Below, piece after piece: positions 7,372-14,104 of a DNA stretch of 18,430 nt. Made by a program: the position numbers and the translations under genes. Below the pieces are notes generated by a model. That model was not told the DNA's origin, searched no databases, and saw only the letters and a program-made list of their open reading frames with translations. Numbering within the stretch: position 1 is the stretch's first letter; every line of letters starts with the position of its first letter. The DNA lies in NCBI GenBank assembly GCA_964561005.1, contig CAZLNO010000081.1, forward strand, positions 1 through 18,430, written 5' to 3'. The stretch is from CAZLNO01 sp964561005. GTDB lineage: Bacteria > Pseudomonadota > Alphaproteobacteria > Kiloniellales > Rhodovibrionaceae.

Positions 7372-7399
7372 TTGACAGCGCGATGACAAACCTTATAGT
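7372..7399 (+). promoter_or_regulatory. Sigma-70-type promoter of rplU-rpmA
   Basis: TTGACA (7372-7377), a perfect -35 consensus, is followed after 16 nt by TATAGT (7394-7399), a 5/6 match to the -10 consensus. Transcription would begin near 7406, leaving an untranslated leader of roughly 157 nt before rplU. This is the best promoter in the window, as expected for ribosomal protein genes. Confidence 0.75.
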
Positions 7400-7405
7400 C
7401 CGCTC

Positions 7406-7562
7406 CGACCACGCGGACGGGACCGTTCGCGGCGGAAGGTTATTCCCTGAGATCGCGCGGGACGCGGCAGGCCGGGCACGGCCGGCGCCACAGGGCCGAG
7501 GGCTGCGCGGTCCAAGAAGGCAGACGACACACGCCAAGGCACAGTCGGCGGGACAGTTCGCA
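7406..7562 (+). other. Predicted long 5' leader of rplU
   Basis: About 157 nt lie between the predicted start of transcription and the rplU ATG. The stretch is GC-rich with several short complementary segments (for example CGGGCACGGCCGGCGCC around 7473-7489), so it could fold. It contains no convincing small gene: the in-frame upstream extension from 7383 would add 60 Arg/Ala-rich residues not found in bL21. Leader-mediated control is possible but unproven. Confidence 0.35.
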
Positions 7563-8009
7563 ATGTTTGCAGTGATCAAGACGGGCGGCAAGCAGTATCG
7601 GGTCGCCCAGAACCAGATCTTGACGGTGGAGAAGCTGCCGGCCGAGGCCGGCGCCACGGTCGACCTCGATAGTGTCCTGATGGTGGGCAAGGACGGCGAG
7701 GCCCCCCAGGTCGGCGCCCCTTACGTCGAGGGCGCCAAGGTCACCGCCGAGGTGCTGGAACACGGCCACGACCGCACCATCACGGTGTTCAAGAAGCGCC
7801 GGCGCAAGAACTCGCGGCGCACCAACGGCCACCGCCAGCGCCACACGGTGCTGCGCGTCACCGACATCGAGGTGAACGGCGCTTCGGTCGCCGGCGGGCC
7901 GGCCGAGGCGACATCGGTCCCGACCCGCGCCGAGCTGAAGGCGGCGACCAACGCGGCCGTCACGCAGGCGAACAAGGCCAAGTCGCTGGCGGCGAAGAAG
8001 CGCAACTGA
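7563..8009 (+). CDS. rplU: 50S ribosomal protein bL21
   Basis: Structural protein of the large ribosomal subunit, binding 23S rRNA. The product opens with MFAVIKTGGKQYRV, the classic bL21 start, and contains the strand VGAPYVEGAKVTAEVLEHG and the conserved basic block FKKRRRKNSRRTNGHRQRHT (about 75-94) that contacts rRNA. At 148 aa it is longer than the roughly 103-aa E. coli protein. The excess is a C-terminal tail (from about residue 104) rich in Ala, Lys and Thr, ending KAKSLAAKKRN, as seen in other alphaproteobacterial bL21 proteins. ATG 7563 is chosen over an upstream in-frame start because the protein family begins exactly there. It lies 23 nt upstream of rpmA in the usual two-gene ribosomal operon, driven by the promoter at 7372. 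Confidence 0.97.
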   Translation: MFAVIKTGGKQYRVAQNQILTVEKLPAEAGATVDLDSVLMVGKDGEAPQVGAPYVEGAKVTAEVLEHGHDRTITVFKKRRRKNSRRTNGHRQRHTVLRVTDIEVNGASVAGGPAEATSVPTRAELKAATNAAVTQANKAKSLAAKKRN

Positions 8010-8032
8010 GCGAGACCGAGGAGCAGGCAACC

Positions 8033-8290
8033 ATGGCGCACAAGAAGGCCGGCGGCAGTTCCAAGAACGGGCGCGACTCCCACAGCAAGCGCCTCGGCGT
8101 GAAGAAGTTCGGCGGCGAGCAGGTCATTCCCGGCAACATCCTGATCCGCCAACGCGGCACCAAGTGGCACCCCGGCCAGAACGTCGGCCTCGGGCGCGAC
8201 CACACCATCTTCGCGCTGAGCGAGGGCACGGTGAAGTTCCGCAAGACCACCGGCGGCAAGTCCGTCGTCTCGGTGGTGCCGCAGGACTGA
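8033..8290 (+). CDS. rpmA: 50S ribosomal protein bL27
   Basis: Large-subunit protein whose N-terminal arm reaches the peptidyl transferase centre. The 85-aa product begins MAHKKAGGSSKNGRDS, the near-invariant bL27 start, and continues with KRLGVKKFGGEQVIPGNILI and RQRGTKWHPGQNVGLGRDHT, all diagnostic. The N-terminus starts directly with the mature form, with none of the cleaved extension known from Firmicutes. GAGGAG lies about 8-9 nt ahead of the ATG. The gene closes the rplU-rpmA operon, and an intrinsic terminator follows about 60 nt after the stop. Confidence 0.98.
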   Translation: MAHKKAGGSSKNGRDSHSKRLGVKKFGGEQVIPGNILIRQRGTKWHPGQNVGLGRDHTIFALSEGTVKFRKTTGGKSVVSVVPQD

Positions 8291-8348
8291 CGCGCGTCCG
8301 CACGCGGCGCCCGCTGAAATGCGGGCACGCCGGCAAGAGCTTATGAAG

Positions 8349-8381
8349 GCGGGGAGACGGTTGTTCGTCTTCCCGCTTTTT
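8349..8381 (+). terminator. Rho-independent terminator of rplU-rpmA
   Basis: GCGGGGAGACG (8349-8359) pairs with CGTCTTCCCGC (8366-8376) as an 11-bp stem with one G-U pair and a 6-nt loop, directly followed by TTTTT (8377-8381). A smaller hairpin, GCCCGC/GCGGGC (8309-8314 with 8321-8326), lies just upstream. This is the only textbook intrinsic terminator I find in the window. Confidence 0.9.
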
Positions 8382-8452
8382 CCGTGTTCATTGGCGGTCT
8401 TGAACCGGTTTGCAGTGACGCCGCTCTTCGCGCCTTCGGCGCGACGCCTCTC

Positions 8453-8580
8453 CTTCGACAGGCTCAGGATGAGGCGGTCGATAGGCTCGGGATGAGGCGC
8501 CCATGAATGCTTGCGCCTAACGCGCTCCCTCATGCCGGGCTTGTCGGACACGAAGTCGGCGGGACGCCAAGCATGAGGCC
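8453..8580. repeat. Degenerate copies of the dispersed CTTCGACA-type repeat
   Basis: CTTCGACAGGCTCAGGATGAGG (8453-8474) is followed by a second, worn copy (CGATAGGCTCGGGATGAGG, about 8480-8498). An inverted, worn copy follows (CCTCATGCCGGGCTTGTCGG, about 8528-8547), with further GCATGAGG at 8571-8578. The core matches the repeats at 4669-4823. These fill most of the gap between the rpmA terminator and obg, where I see no gene. The obg reading frame is open upstream to 8507 across this repeat, but that part is not protein-like. Confidence 0.7.
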
Positions 8581-8668
8581 GCATCCGCCAGGCGACACTG
8601 CAGCCGTCGAACGCGGAACCAGCAGGTCTCTCGCAGGCGCGCCTCGAACATTCTACATTGCGAACGCC

Positions 8669-9709
8669 ATGAAGTTCCTCGACCAAGCCAAGATCCATCT
8701 CAAGGCCGGCGACGGCGGCGACGGTTCCCTCTCGTTCCGCCGCGAGAAGTATATCGAGTTCGGCGGCCCCGACGGCGGCGACGGCGGGCGCGGCGGCGAT
8801 ATCGTGTTCGAGGCGGTGGAAAGCCTGAACACCCTGATCGACTTCCGCTACCAGCAGCACTTCAAGGCGCGGCGCGGCGTCCACGGCATGGGCCGCAACC
8901 GCACCGGCGCGGCCGGACAGGACTGCGTCATCAAGGTGCCGGTGGGCACGGTCATCCTGGACGACGACAAGGAGACCGTGCTGGCCGACCTGACCGAGCC
9001 GGGCCAGCGCGTGGTGCTCTGCCGGGGCGGCAACGGCGGCTTCGGCAACGCGCGCTTCAAGTCCTCGACCAACCAGGCGCCCAAGCGCGCCAACCCCGGC
9101 CAGCCCGGCGAGGCGCGCTGGGTGTGGCTGCGCCTGAAGCTGATCGCCGACGCCGGCCTGGTCGGCCTGCCCAACGCCGGCAAGTCCACCCTCCTGGGCG
9201 CGGTGTCGCGCGCGCGGCCGAAGGTCGCCGACTACCCCTTCACCACGCTGCACCCGCACCTGGGCGTCGCGGAGGTGCACGACGAGCGCTTTGTCATCGC
9301 CGACATTCCGGGGCTCATCGAGGGCGCGCACGAGGGCCACGGCCTGGGCGACCGCTTCCTGGGCCACGTCGAGCGCTGTGCCGTGCTGCTGCACCTGGTC
9401 GACGGCGCGCAGGACGACCCGGCCGAGGCCTACCGCAAGGTCCGCCAGGAGGTCGAAGCCTACGGCCGCGCCCTGGCCCGCAAGCCGGAGGTGCTGGCCC
9501 TGAACAAGGCCGACGCCCTGCCGGCCGAGCTGTTCGACGAGCAGGCGCGCGACCTGGAACGCGCGGCCGGCAAGCCGGTCTATCAGGTGTCGGGTGTCAG
9601 CGGACAAGGCGTGGCGCGGGTGCTGGAGGTGCTTCTGGAGCACGTCATCGCCGCCCGCCAGGCGGCGCGGGTGCCCGCGGAAACCGAGGCGGAGGGCTGG
9701 CAGCCGTGA
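8669..9709 (+). CDS. obg: Obg family GTPase (ObgE/CgtA)
   Basis: Essential GTPase linked to 50S subunit maturation and stress control. The 346-aa product has the glycine-rich Obg domain (1-158), with repeated GDGG-type turns such as GGPDGGDGGRGGDI (32-45) and GGNGGFGN (120-127). The G domain follows: G1 GLPNAGKST (166-174), the FTTLHPHLG switch region (191-199), G3 DIPG (212-215), G4 NKAD (279-282) and a G5-like SGVSGQG. The short C-terminus, ending about 25 residues after the G domain, is normal for the alphaproteobacterial form. ATG 8669 starts exactly at the family's MKFLDQAKI; the reading frame upstream of it runs through repeat DNA. Its TGA overlaps the proB GTG by 4 nt, so the two are probably translationally coupled. 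Confidence 0.97.
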   Translation: MKFLDQAKIHLKAGDGGDGSLSFRREKYIEFGGPDGGDGGRGGDIVFEAVESLNTLIDFRYQQHFKARRGVHGMGRNRTGAAGQDCVIKVPVGTVILDDDKETVLADLTEPGQRVVLCRGGNGGFGNARFKSSTNQAPKRANPGQPGEARWVWLRLKLIADAGLVGLPNAGKSTLLGAVSRARPKVADYPFTTLHPHLGVAEVHDERFVIADIPGLIEGAHEGHGLGDRFLGHVERCAVLLHLVDGAQDDPAEAYRKVRQEVEAYGRALARKPEVLALNKADALPAELFDEQARDLERAAGKPVYQVSGVSGQGVARVLEVLLEHVIAARQAARVPAETEAEGWQP

Positions 9710-10869
9710 GCGGCAGCGCCGACACCGCCGATGCGGCCGAGGCCAAAGCCGCCGCCCTGCCCGAGCTCGCGGCGATGCACCGCGTCGTCGTCAAGATCGG
9801 CTCCGCCCTGCTGGTGGACGAGACGAGCGGCGAGATCCGCCGCGACTGGCTGGACGCGCTGGGCGACGACGTCGCCGCGCTGAAGGCGCGCGGGGTGGAG
9901 GTGGTGCTGGTGTCCTCCGGCGCCATCGCGGTCGGCCGGCGGCGGCTGGGCCTGACCCGCCGCAACGCGCGGCTGGAGGAAAAGCAGGCCGCGGCGGCCA
10001 CCGGCCAGCTCCGCCTCGCCCACGCCTACCAGGAGACCCTGGCGCGCCACGACATCACCGTGGCGCAGGTCCTGGTCACCCTGGACGACACCGAGGAACG
10101 CCGCCGCCACCTCAACGCGCGGAGCACGCTGCGCACCCTGCTGAGGCTCGGCGCGGTGCCGGTGATCAACGAGAACGACACCGTGGCCACCAGCGAGATC
10201 CGCTTCGGCGACAACGACCGCCTGGCCGCGCGGGTGGCGGCGATGATCGACGCCGAGGCGCTGGTCCTGCTCTCCGACATCGACGGCCTCTACACCGCCG
10301 ATCCGCGCCGCGACCCCGAGGCGGCCTTCATCCCGCGCGTCGACGACATCACGGCGGAGATCGACGCCATGGCCGGCGAGGCGCCGCCGGGCTACTCCTC
10401 CGGCGGCATGGTGACCAAGCTGACCGCCGCGCGCGTCGCGCTCGCCGCCGGCTGCCACATGGCGATCGCCCAGGGCCGGGTGCGCCACCCCCTTGGCCGG
10501 CTGCTGGAGGGCGGGCGCTGCACCTGGTTCGTCTCCGGCGTCGAACCGCGCGCCGCCCGCAAGCGTTGGATCGGCGGGACGCTGAAGCCGGCCGGCACGC
10601 TGACGCTGGACGCCGGGGCGCTGAAGGCCCTGCGCGCCGGCAAGTCGCTGCTGCCCGCCGGCGTGACGCGGGTGGACGGCAGCTTCCAGCGCGGCGACGC
10701 GGTGCGGGTCTGCGACCCCGAGGGCCGCGAGGTGGCGCGCGGCCTGGTGGCCTACGGCGAGGCCGACGCGCGGCGCATCATCGGCCGCAAGTCGCGCGAC
10801 ATCGAGGCGATCCTGGGCTATCGCGGTCGCGAGGAGTTGATCCACCGCGACGATTTGGTACTCACCTGA
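9706..10869 (+). CDS. proB: Glutamate 5-kinase
   Basis: Catalyses ATP-dependent phosphorylation of L-glutamate, the first step of proline synthesis, in the cytoplasm. The 387-aa product has the amino acid kinase domain from HRVVVKIGSALL (25-36, K30 in the phosphate-binding strand) through VVLVSSGAIAVGRRRLGL, VPVINENDTVATSEIRFGDND (glutamate and Mg binding) and YSSGGMVTKLTAA. A C-terminal PUA domain runs from about residue 290 (GTLKPAGTLTLDAGA to the end, including GRKSRDIEAILGYR). This is full length for the family. The start is GTG 9706, overlapping the obg stop as GTGA behind a GGAGGG site. The alternative ATG 9775 would begin two residues before the first core strand, so the first 23 residues are a small extension. 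proA follows after 51 nt. Feedback inhibition by proline is the usual control. Confidence 0.96.
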   Translation: MSGSADTADAAEAKAAALPELAAMHRVVVKIGSALLVDETSGEIRRDWLDALGDDVAALKARGVEVVLVSSGAIAVGRRRLGLTRRNARLEEKQAAAATGQLRLAHAYQETLARHDITVAQVLVTLDDTEERRRHLNARSTLRTLLRLGAVPVINENDTVATSEIRFGDNDRLAARVAAMIDAEALVLLSDIDGLYTADPRRDPEAAFIPRVDDITAEIDAMAGEAPPGYSSGGMVTKLTAARVALAAGCHMAIAQGRVRHPLGRLLEGGRCTWFVSGVEPRAARKRWIGGTLKPAGTLTLDAGALKALRAGKSLLPAGVTRVDGSFQRGDAVRVCDPEGREVARGLVAYGEADARRIIGRKSRDIEAILGYRGREELIHRDDLVLT

Positions 10870-10872
10870 CAA

Positions 10873-10898
10873 GCGCGCCCTGTACCCAAGGGACGCGC
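10873..10898 (+). other. Intercistronic hairpin between proB and proA
   Basis: GCGCGCCCT (10873-10881) pairs with AGGGACGCGC (10889-10898) as 9 bp with one bulged A and a 7-nt loop. It lies between the proB stop and the proA ribosome site and has no T-run, so a terminator is unlikely. It may protect mRNA ends or tune proA translation. The structure is read from the sequence; the role is a guess. Confidence 0.4.
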
Positions 10899-10920
10899 GA
10901 TCGGCGAGGAGACAGGCGCT

Positions 10921-12213
10921 GTGAGCGAAGAGGCGAGCCGGAGCATGGACCCGAAGGAAGCCCTCTACCACGAGATGATCGAGCTGGGCGAGACGGCGCG
11001 CGCCGCCGCGCACGCGATGGCCGTCGCCCGACCGACGCAAAAGGAGCACGCGCTGAACGCCGCCGCCGCGTCGCTGCGCCGCCGGTCCCCCGAGATCCTG
11101 GAAGCCAACGCCCGCGACCTGGAGGCCGCGAAGAGCGGCGGCCTGAGCGCGGCCATGCTGGACCGCCTGGAACTGTCGGACAGGCGCATCGAGGCCATGG
11201 CGGCCGGGCTTGAGTCCGTCGCCGCGCTGCCCGAGCCCGTCGGCAGCACCCTGGCCGAGTGGGAGCGGCCGAACGGCCTGCGCATCGCCCGCGTCTCCGT
11301 CCCCATCGGCGTGGTCGGCATCATCTACGAGAGCCGCCCGAACGTCACCGCCGACGCCGCCGGGCTGTGCATCAAGTCGGGCAACGCCGCCATCCTGCGC
11401 GGCGGCTCGGAGAGCCGGCATTCCTCCGCCGCCATCCTGGACTGCCTGCGCGATGGCCTGGCCGCCGCCGGCCTGCCCGAGGCGGCGGTGCAGCCGGTGC
11501 CCACCCAGGACCGGGCGGCGGTCGGCCTGCTGCTCGGCATGAACCGCCACGTCGACGTCATCGTCCCGCGCGGCGGCAAGGGGCTGATCGAGCGCGTGCG
11601 CGCCGAGGCGCGGATGCCCGTGCTGGCCCATCTGGAAGGCGTCAACCACACCTATGTCCAGGCCTCCTGCGATCCGGAGATGGCGCGGCGCGTGGTGTTC
11701 AACGCCAAGATGCGCCGTCCCGGAGTCTGCGGCGCCACCGAGACGCTGCTGATCGACCACGCCGCACTGAAGTCGCACCTGCCCGGCATCGTCGAGGACC
11801 TGCTGGCCGCCGGCTGCGAGCTGCGCGGCGACCAGTCCGTCTGCGGCGCCGAGCAGCGCATGCTGCCCGCCCGCCCCGAGGACTGGGACATGGAGTACCT
11901 GGCGCCGATCCTGTCGGTGAAGATGGTGGAGACGGTCGACGAGGCCATCGCCCACGTCAACCGCCACGGCTCCGGCCACACCGAGGCCATCCTGACCGGC
12001 GACGAGGCGGCGGCGCGCAGGTTCGCCGAGCAGGTCGACGCCGCCATCGTCATGGTCAACGCCTCCACGCAGTTCGCCGACGGCGGCGAGTTCGGCATGG
12101 GCGCGGAGATCGGCATCGCCACCGGCAAGCTGCCGCCGCGCGGCCCCGTGGGCGCGGCCGAGCTGACCAGCTACAAGTATGTCGTCCGCGGGGCTGGCCA
12201 GACGCGGCCTTGA
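10921..12213 (+). CDS. proA: Gamma-glutamyl phosphate reductase
   Basis: NADPH-dependent reduction of glutamyl 5-phosphate to glutamate semialdehyde, the second step of proline synthesis. The 430-aa product is full length for this aldehyde-dehydrogenase-superfamily enzyme. Key stretches are PIGVVGIIYESRPNVTADAA (128-147), CIKSGNAAILRGGSE (150-164), VPRGGKGLIERV, and the catalytic cysteine C270 in KMRRPGVCGATETLL. HGSGHTEAI and NASTQFADGGEFGMGAEIGI lie towards the C-terminus. The start is GTG 10921 with GAGGAG (about 10906-10911) at suitable distance. It lies 51 nt after proB, beyond a hairpin, and the two enzymes normally work as a channelling pair. A weak TCGCG/CGCGA hairpin in the 12228-12243 region follows the stop; I do not call it a terminator. 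Confidence 0.97.
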   Translation: MSEEASRSMDPKEALYHEMIELGETARAAAHAMAVARPTQKEHALNAAAASLRRRSPEILEANARDLEAAKSGGLSAAMLDRLELSDRRIEAMAAGLESVAALPEPVGSTLAEWERPNGLRIARVSVPIGVVGIIYESRPNVTADAAGLCIKSGNAAILRGGSESRHSSAAILDCLRDGLAAAGLPEAAVQPVPTQDRAAVGLLLGMNRHVDVIVPRGGKGLIERVRAEARMPVLAHLEGVNHTYVQASCDPEMARRVVFNAKMRRPGVCGATETLLIDHAALKSHLPGIVEDLLAAGCELRGDQSVCGAEQRMLPARPEDWDMEYLAPILSVKMVETVDEAIAHVNRHGSGHTEAILTGDEAAARRFAEQVDAAIVMVNASTQFADGGEFGMGAEIGIATGKLPPRGPVGAAELTSYKYVVRGAGQTRP

Positions 12214-12354
12214 GGTACCGGGGAGATCGCGTTTCGCGCGAATTTACCAGGCATTGGGCTTATCACTTACCGCTTTCTTAATCATCGCCGTCTATACAGC
12301 CGGGAAAGGGTCAAGACGGGACTCGTCTCTTCCGGCAGGTCTTGGGGTCAGGCG

Positions 12355-13446
12355 ATGCGGAGTGACTGGGAGGACGCGGGGTTCGCGCAGGAAACCGCGG
12401 AGGCCGCCGTGGCCTTGATGCGGCGGCACGGCGTGCCGCCGACGCCGGAGAACTACGCCGTCTGGTATACCTACTGCGCCGAGGCGAACCGCGAGCTGAC
12501 CGTCGAGCTGAACGCCCTGATCGCGGCACGGGCCGAGTTCACGCCCCAGCGCAATGCCGAGATCTACGATCGCTTCTTCGGGCACGGTCTGGACGGCCAC
12601 GCCGTCGAGACAGGGGCCGAGCGGCTGGAAGCCGTCGTCGACCAGGTGCTGGCCCTGCTTGGCCAGGCCGGTCGCGACACCAACGACCACGGCCGCCGGC
12701 TCGCCCACCTCTCCGGCGAGCTGGCCGACGGCGACTCCGTGGAGCACGTCCAGGCGACGATGCGCAAGCTCCTGACCGAGATCCGCGCGGTGCTGCTCAA
12801 GAACAAGCGGCTGGAGAGCCGGCTGTCCAAGTCGTCCACCGCCATCTCGGAGCTGCGGGCCGACCTGGAGACCGTGCGCCGGGACGCCATGACCGACGGG
12901 CTGACCGGCATCGCCAATCGCAAGAAGTTCAACCAGGCCCTCCGGCAGGCCGGTCGCGATGCCGAGGAAAACGATACGCCGCTGTCGCTGGTACTGATGG
13001 ACATCGACCACTTCAAGGCGTTCAACGACACCTATGGTCACCAGATCGGCGACGAGGTCCTGAAGCTGGTCGCCCAGGCGCTGGAGCAGCAGATCAAGGG
13101 CCGCGACACCGCCGCCCGCTTCGGCGGCGAGGAGTTCGCGGTCATCCTGCCGGAGACCCGCCTGACCGACGCCGTCACCGTGGCCGACGGCATTCGCCAC
13201 CGCCTGGCCAGCGGCAAGCTGACCAACAAGAAGGGCGAGGGCGACTTCGGCAAGGTCACGGTCTCGGCCGGCGTCGCACAGTTCCGCGCGGGCGAGCCGG
13301 TGGAGGACCTGCTGCGCCGTGCCGATCGCGCGCTCTACGCCGCCAAGGCCGCGGGCCGCAACTGCGTCTGCTCCGAAAGCGCCGCCGACACCGCCGAGCA
13401 GGATCCCGACAGCAACGTCACCCCGCTGCGCCGGCCGGCGGGGTAG
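12355..13446 (+). CDS. GGDEF-domain diguanylate cyclase, DgcB-like, without transmembrane segments
   Basis: Predicted to make c-di-GMP from two GTP. The 363-aa product has an N-terminal helical domain (about 8-75, FAQETAEAAVALMRRHGVPP and ENYAVWYTYCAEANREL) followed by a Lys/Arg/Glu-rich coiled-coil stretch (about 85-180). The GGDEF domain runs from DAMTDGLTGIANRKKF. The metal-binding strand is MDIDHFKAFNDTYGH (D216), and the active site is GGEEF at 257-261, an active variant. The inhibitory site that should be RxxD just before GGEEF reads KGRD, so product inhibition may be weakened. There is no membrane segment, hence a cytoplasmic enzyme. The N-terminal layout resembles Caulobacter DgcB, an inference from memory. 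ATG 12355 is preferred; 141 nt separate it from proA, and a CTATAC hexamer at 12292-12297 may be part of its own promoter. It interrupts an otherwise conserved proA-nadD neighbourhood. Confidence 0.93.
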   Translation: MRSDWEDAGFAQETAEAAVALMRRHGVPPTPENYAVWYTYCAEANRELTVELNALIAARAEFTPQRNAEIYDRFFGHGLDGHAVETGAERLEAVVDQVLALLGQAGRDTNDHGRRLAHLSGELADGDSVEHVQATMRKLLTEIRAVLLKNKRLESRLSKSSTAISELRADLETVRRDAMTDGLTGIANRKKFNQALRQAGRDAEENDTPLSLVLMDIDHFKAFNDTYGHQIGDEVLKLVAQALEQQIKGRDTAARFGGEEFAVILPETRLTDAVTVADGIRHRLASGKLTNKKGEGDFGKVTVSAGVAQFRAGEPVEDLLRRADRALYAAKAAGRNCVCSESAADTAEQDPDSNVTPLRRPAG

Positions 13447-13791
13447 GGGCGTCGGGCAGCACGGTTCAGCGTGCCAAAGGGCACACGGCCCATCCGGTGG
13501 GAAGGCCGTTGATTCCGGATTTATGTTCTTGCAATGTTCCACGTTTTGCGGTAAAGTTTTCTGTCGTTCTTGAGCATTGTGGGGAGGGATGCCGGACGTC
13601 GACGGGCGAGATGGTCGCGGCCGCGTGCAAACGTCATCATCCGTCAACATCGCGTCGTCGAACAGCGCGGAAAACTGCGGTTTGCAAGCGTAGACGCGTG
13701 TACACGCGGGCTCCGACGAAGGCATGCCGACGTCAGCCGTGGCGCCCACGCCCGGCACGGCCGGAAAGCTTTGCGCCGATGTCCGGCCCGG

Positions 13792-13826
13792 CTCACGCGC
13801 ACGTGAAGCGCGCACGTGCGCGTGAG
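13792..13826. repeat. Perfect 14-bp inverted repeat with 7-nt loop
   Basis: CTCACGCGCACGTG (13792-13805) and CACGTGCGCGTGAG (13813-13826) are exact reverse complements around AAGCGCG. This is the longest perfect stem in the window. No T-run follows on either strand, so it is not a standard intrinsic terminator. Each arm also contains the palindrome CACGTG, a possible protein-binding core. Confidence 0.8.
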
Positions 13827-13852
13827 TAAAGAGAAAGACGCGCGCCCTTCGC

Positions 13853-13874
13853 CCTCCCCCACTTGTGGGGGAGG
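13853..13874. repeat. REP-like palindrome CCTCCCCCAC-TT-GTGGGGGAGG
   Basis: A 10-bp perfect inverted repeat with a 2-nt centre. From general knowledge this is a common dispersed palindrome in alphaproteobacterial intergenic DNA. A second copy with centre GA lies at 13963-13984. Confidence 0.8.
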
Positions 13875-13941
13875 ACTGGGGTGGGGGCGTCCGCGCGAGA
13901 CCAGCCGCCAGCGTGCCTGACTTCGCCGCCGCGGCCCCACC

Positions 13942-13961
13942 CGGATCGCTGGCGCGATCCG
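13942..13961. repeat. 8-bp perfect inverted repeat, TGGC loop
   Basis: CGGATCGC (13942-13949) and GCGATCCG (13954-13961) flank a 4-nt loop. It lies directly before the second CCTCCCCCAC palindrome and is probably part of the same repeat element. Confidence 0.7.
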
Positions 13962-13962
13962 A

Positions 13963-13984
13963 CCTCCCCCACGAGTGGGGGAGG
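13963..13984. repeat. REP-like palindrome CCTCCCCCAC-GA-GTGGGGGAGG
   Basis: Second copy of the palindrome at 13853-13874, identical in both arms and different only in the two central bases. The pair, 110 bp apart, may mark the ends of one composite element. Confidence 0.8.
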
Positions 13985-14104
13985 TGACGAGCGATGGTCT
14001 TCCACCGCCACCCGCCGACGAGCCGTGGCGCCGCCCGGATTTGACAGCCCGCCCCCGACCCGCCATCACTTTCGCCTGCGCTGAACCGACGAGGGTTTGG
14101 AGGC

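Larger units (their letters stand above)
13447..14104. other. 658-bp gene-free region rich in inverted repeats
   Basis: I see no credible gene on either strand; the open frames here are Arg-rich by-products of high GC and run through palindromes. The first 150 bp include a relatively AT-rich patch (about 13509-13580) that could hold a promoter, but no hexamer pair is convincing. Small stems lie just after the diguanylate cyclase stop (GTGCC/GGCAC, about 13471-13484). From 13792 to 13984 there are four perfect inverted repeats, listed separately or as findings. The remainder leads to the nadD start. Confidence 0.6.

Noticed and set aside
7151..7375. 74-codon plus-strand frame in the low-GC region
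   Set aside because: No ribosome site, no recognisable protein features, and it overlaps the rplU -35 element.
7721..9643. Very long minus-strand open frame opposite rplU, rpmA and obg
   Set aside because: It runs antisense to three certain genes and through repeat DNA and shows no family features.
13570..13806. 78-codon frame after the diguanylate cyclase
   Set aside because: Arg/His-rich, no ribosome site, and it ends inside the 14-bp inverted repeat.
13644..14069. 141-codon minus-strand frame across the repeats
   Set aside because: It reads through three of the palindromes; the encoded sequence is repetitive Pro/Gly/Arg without a domain.
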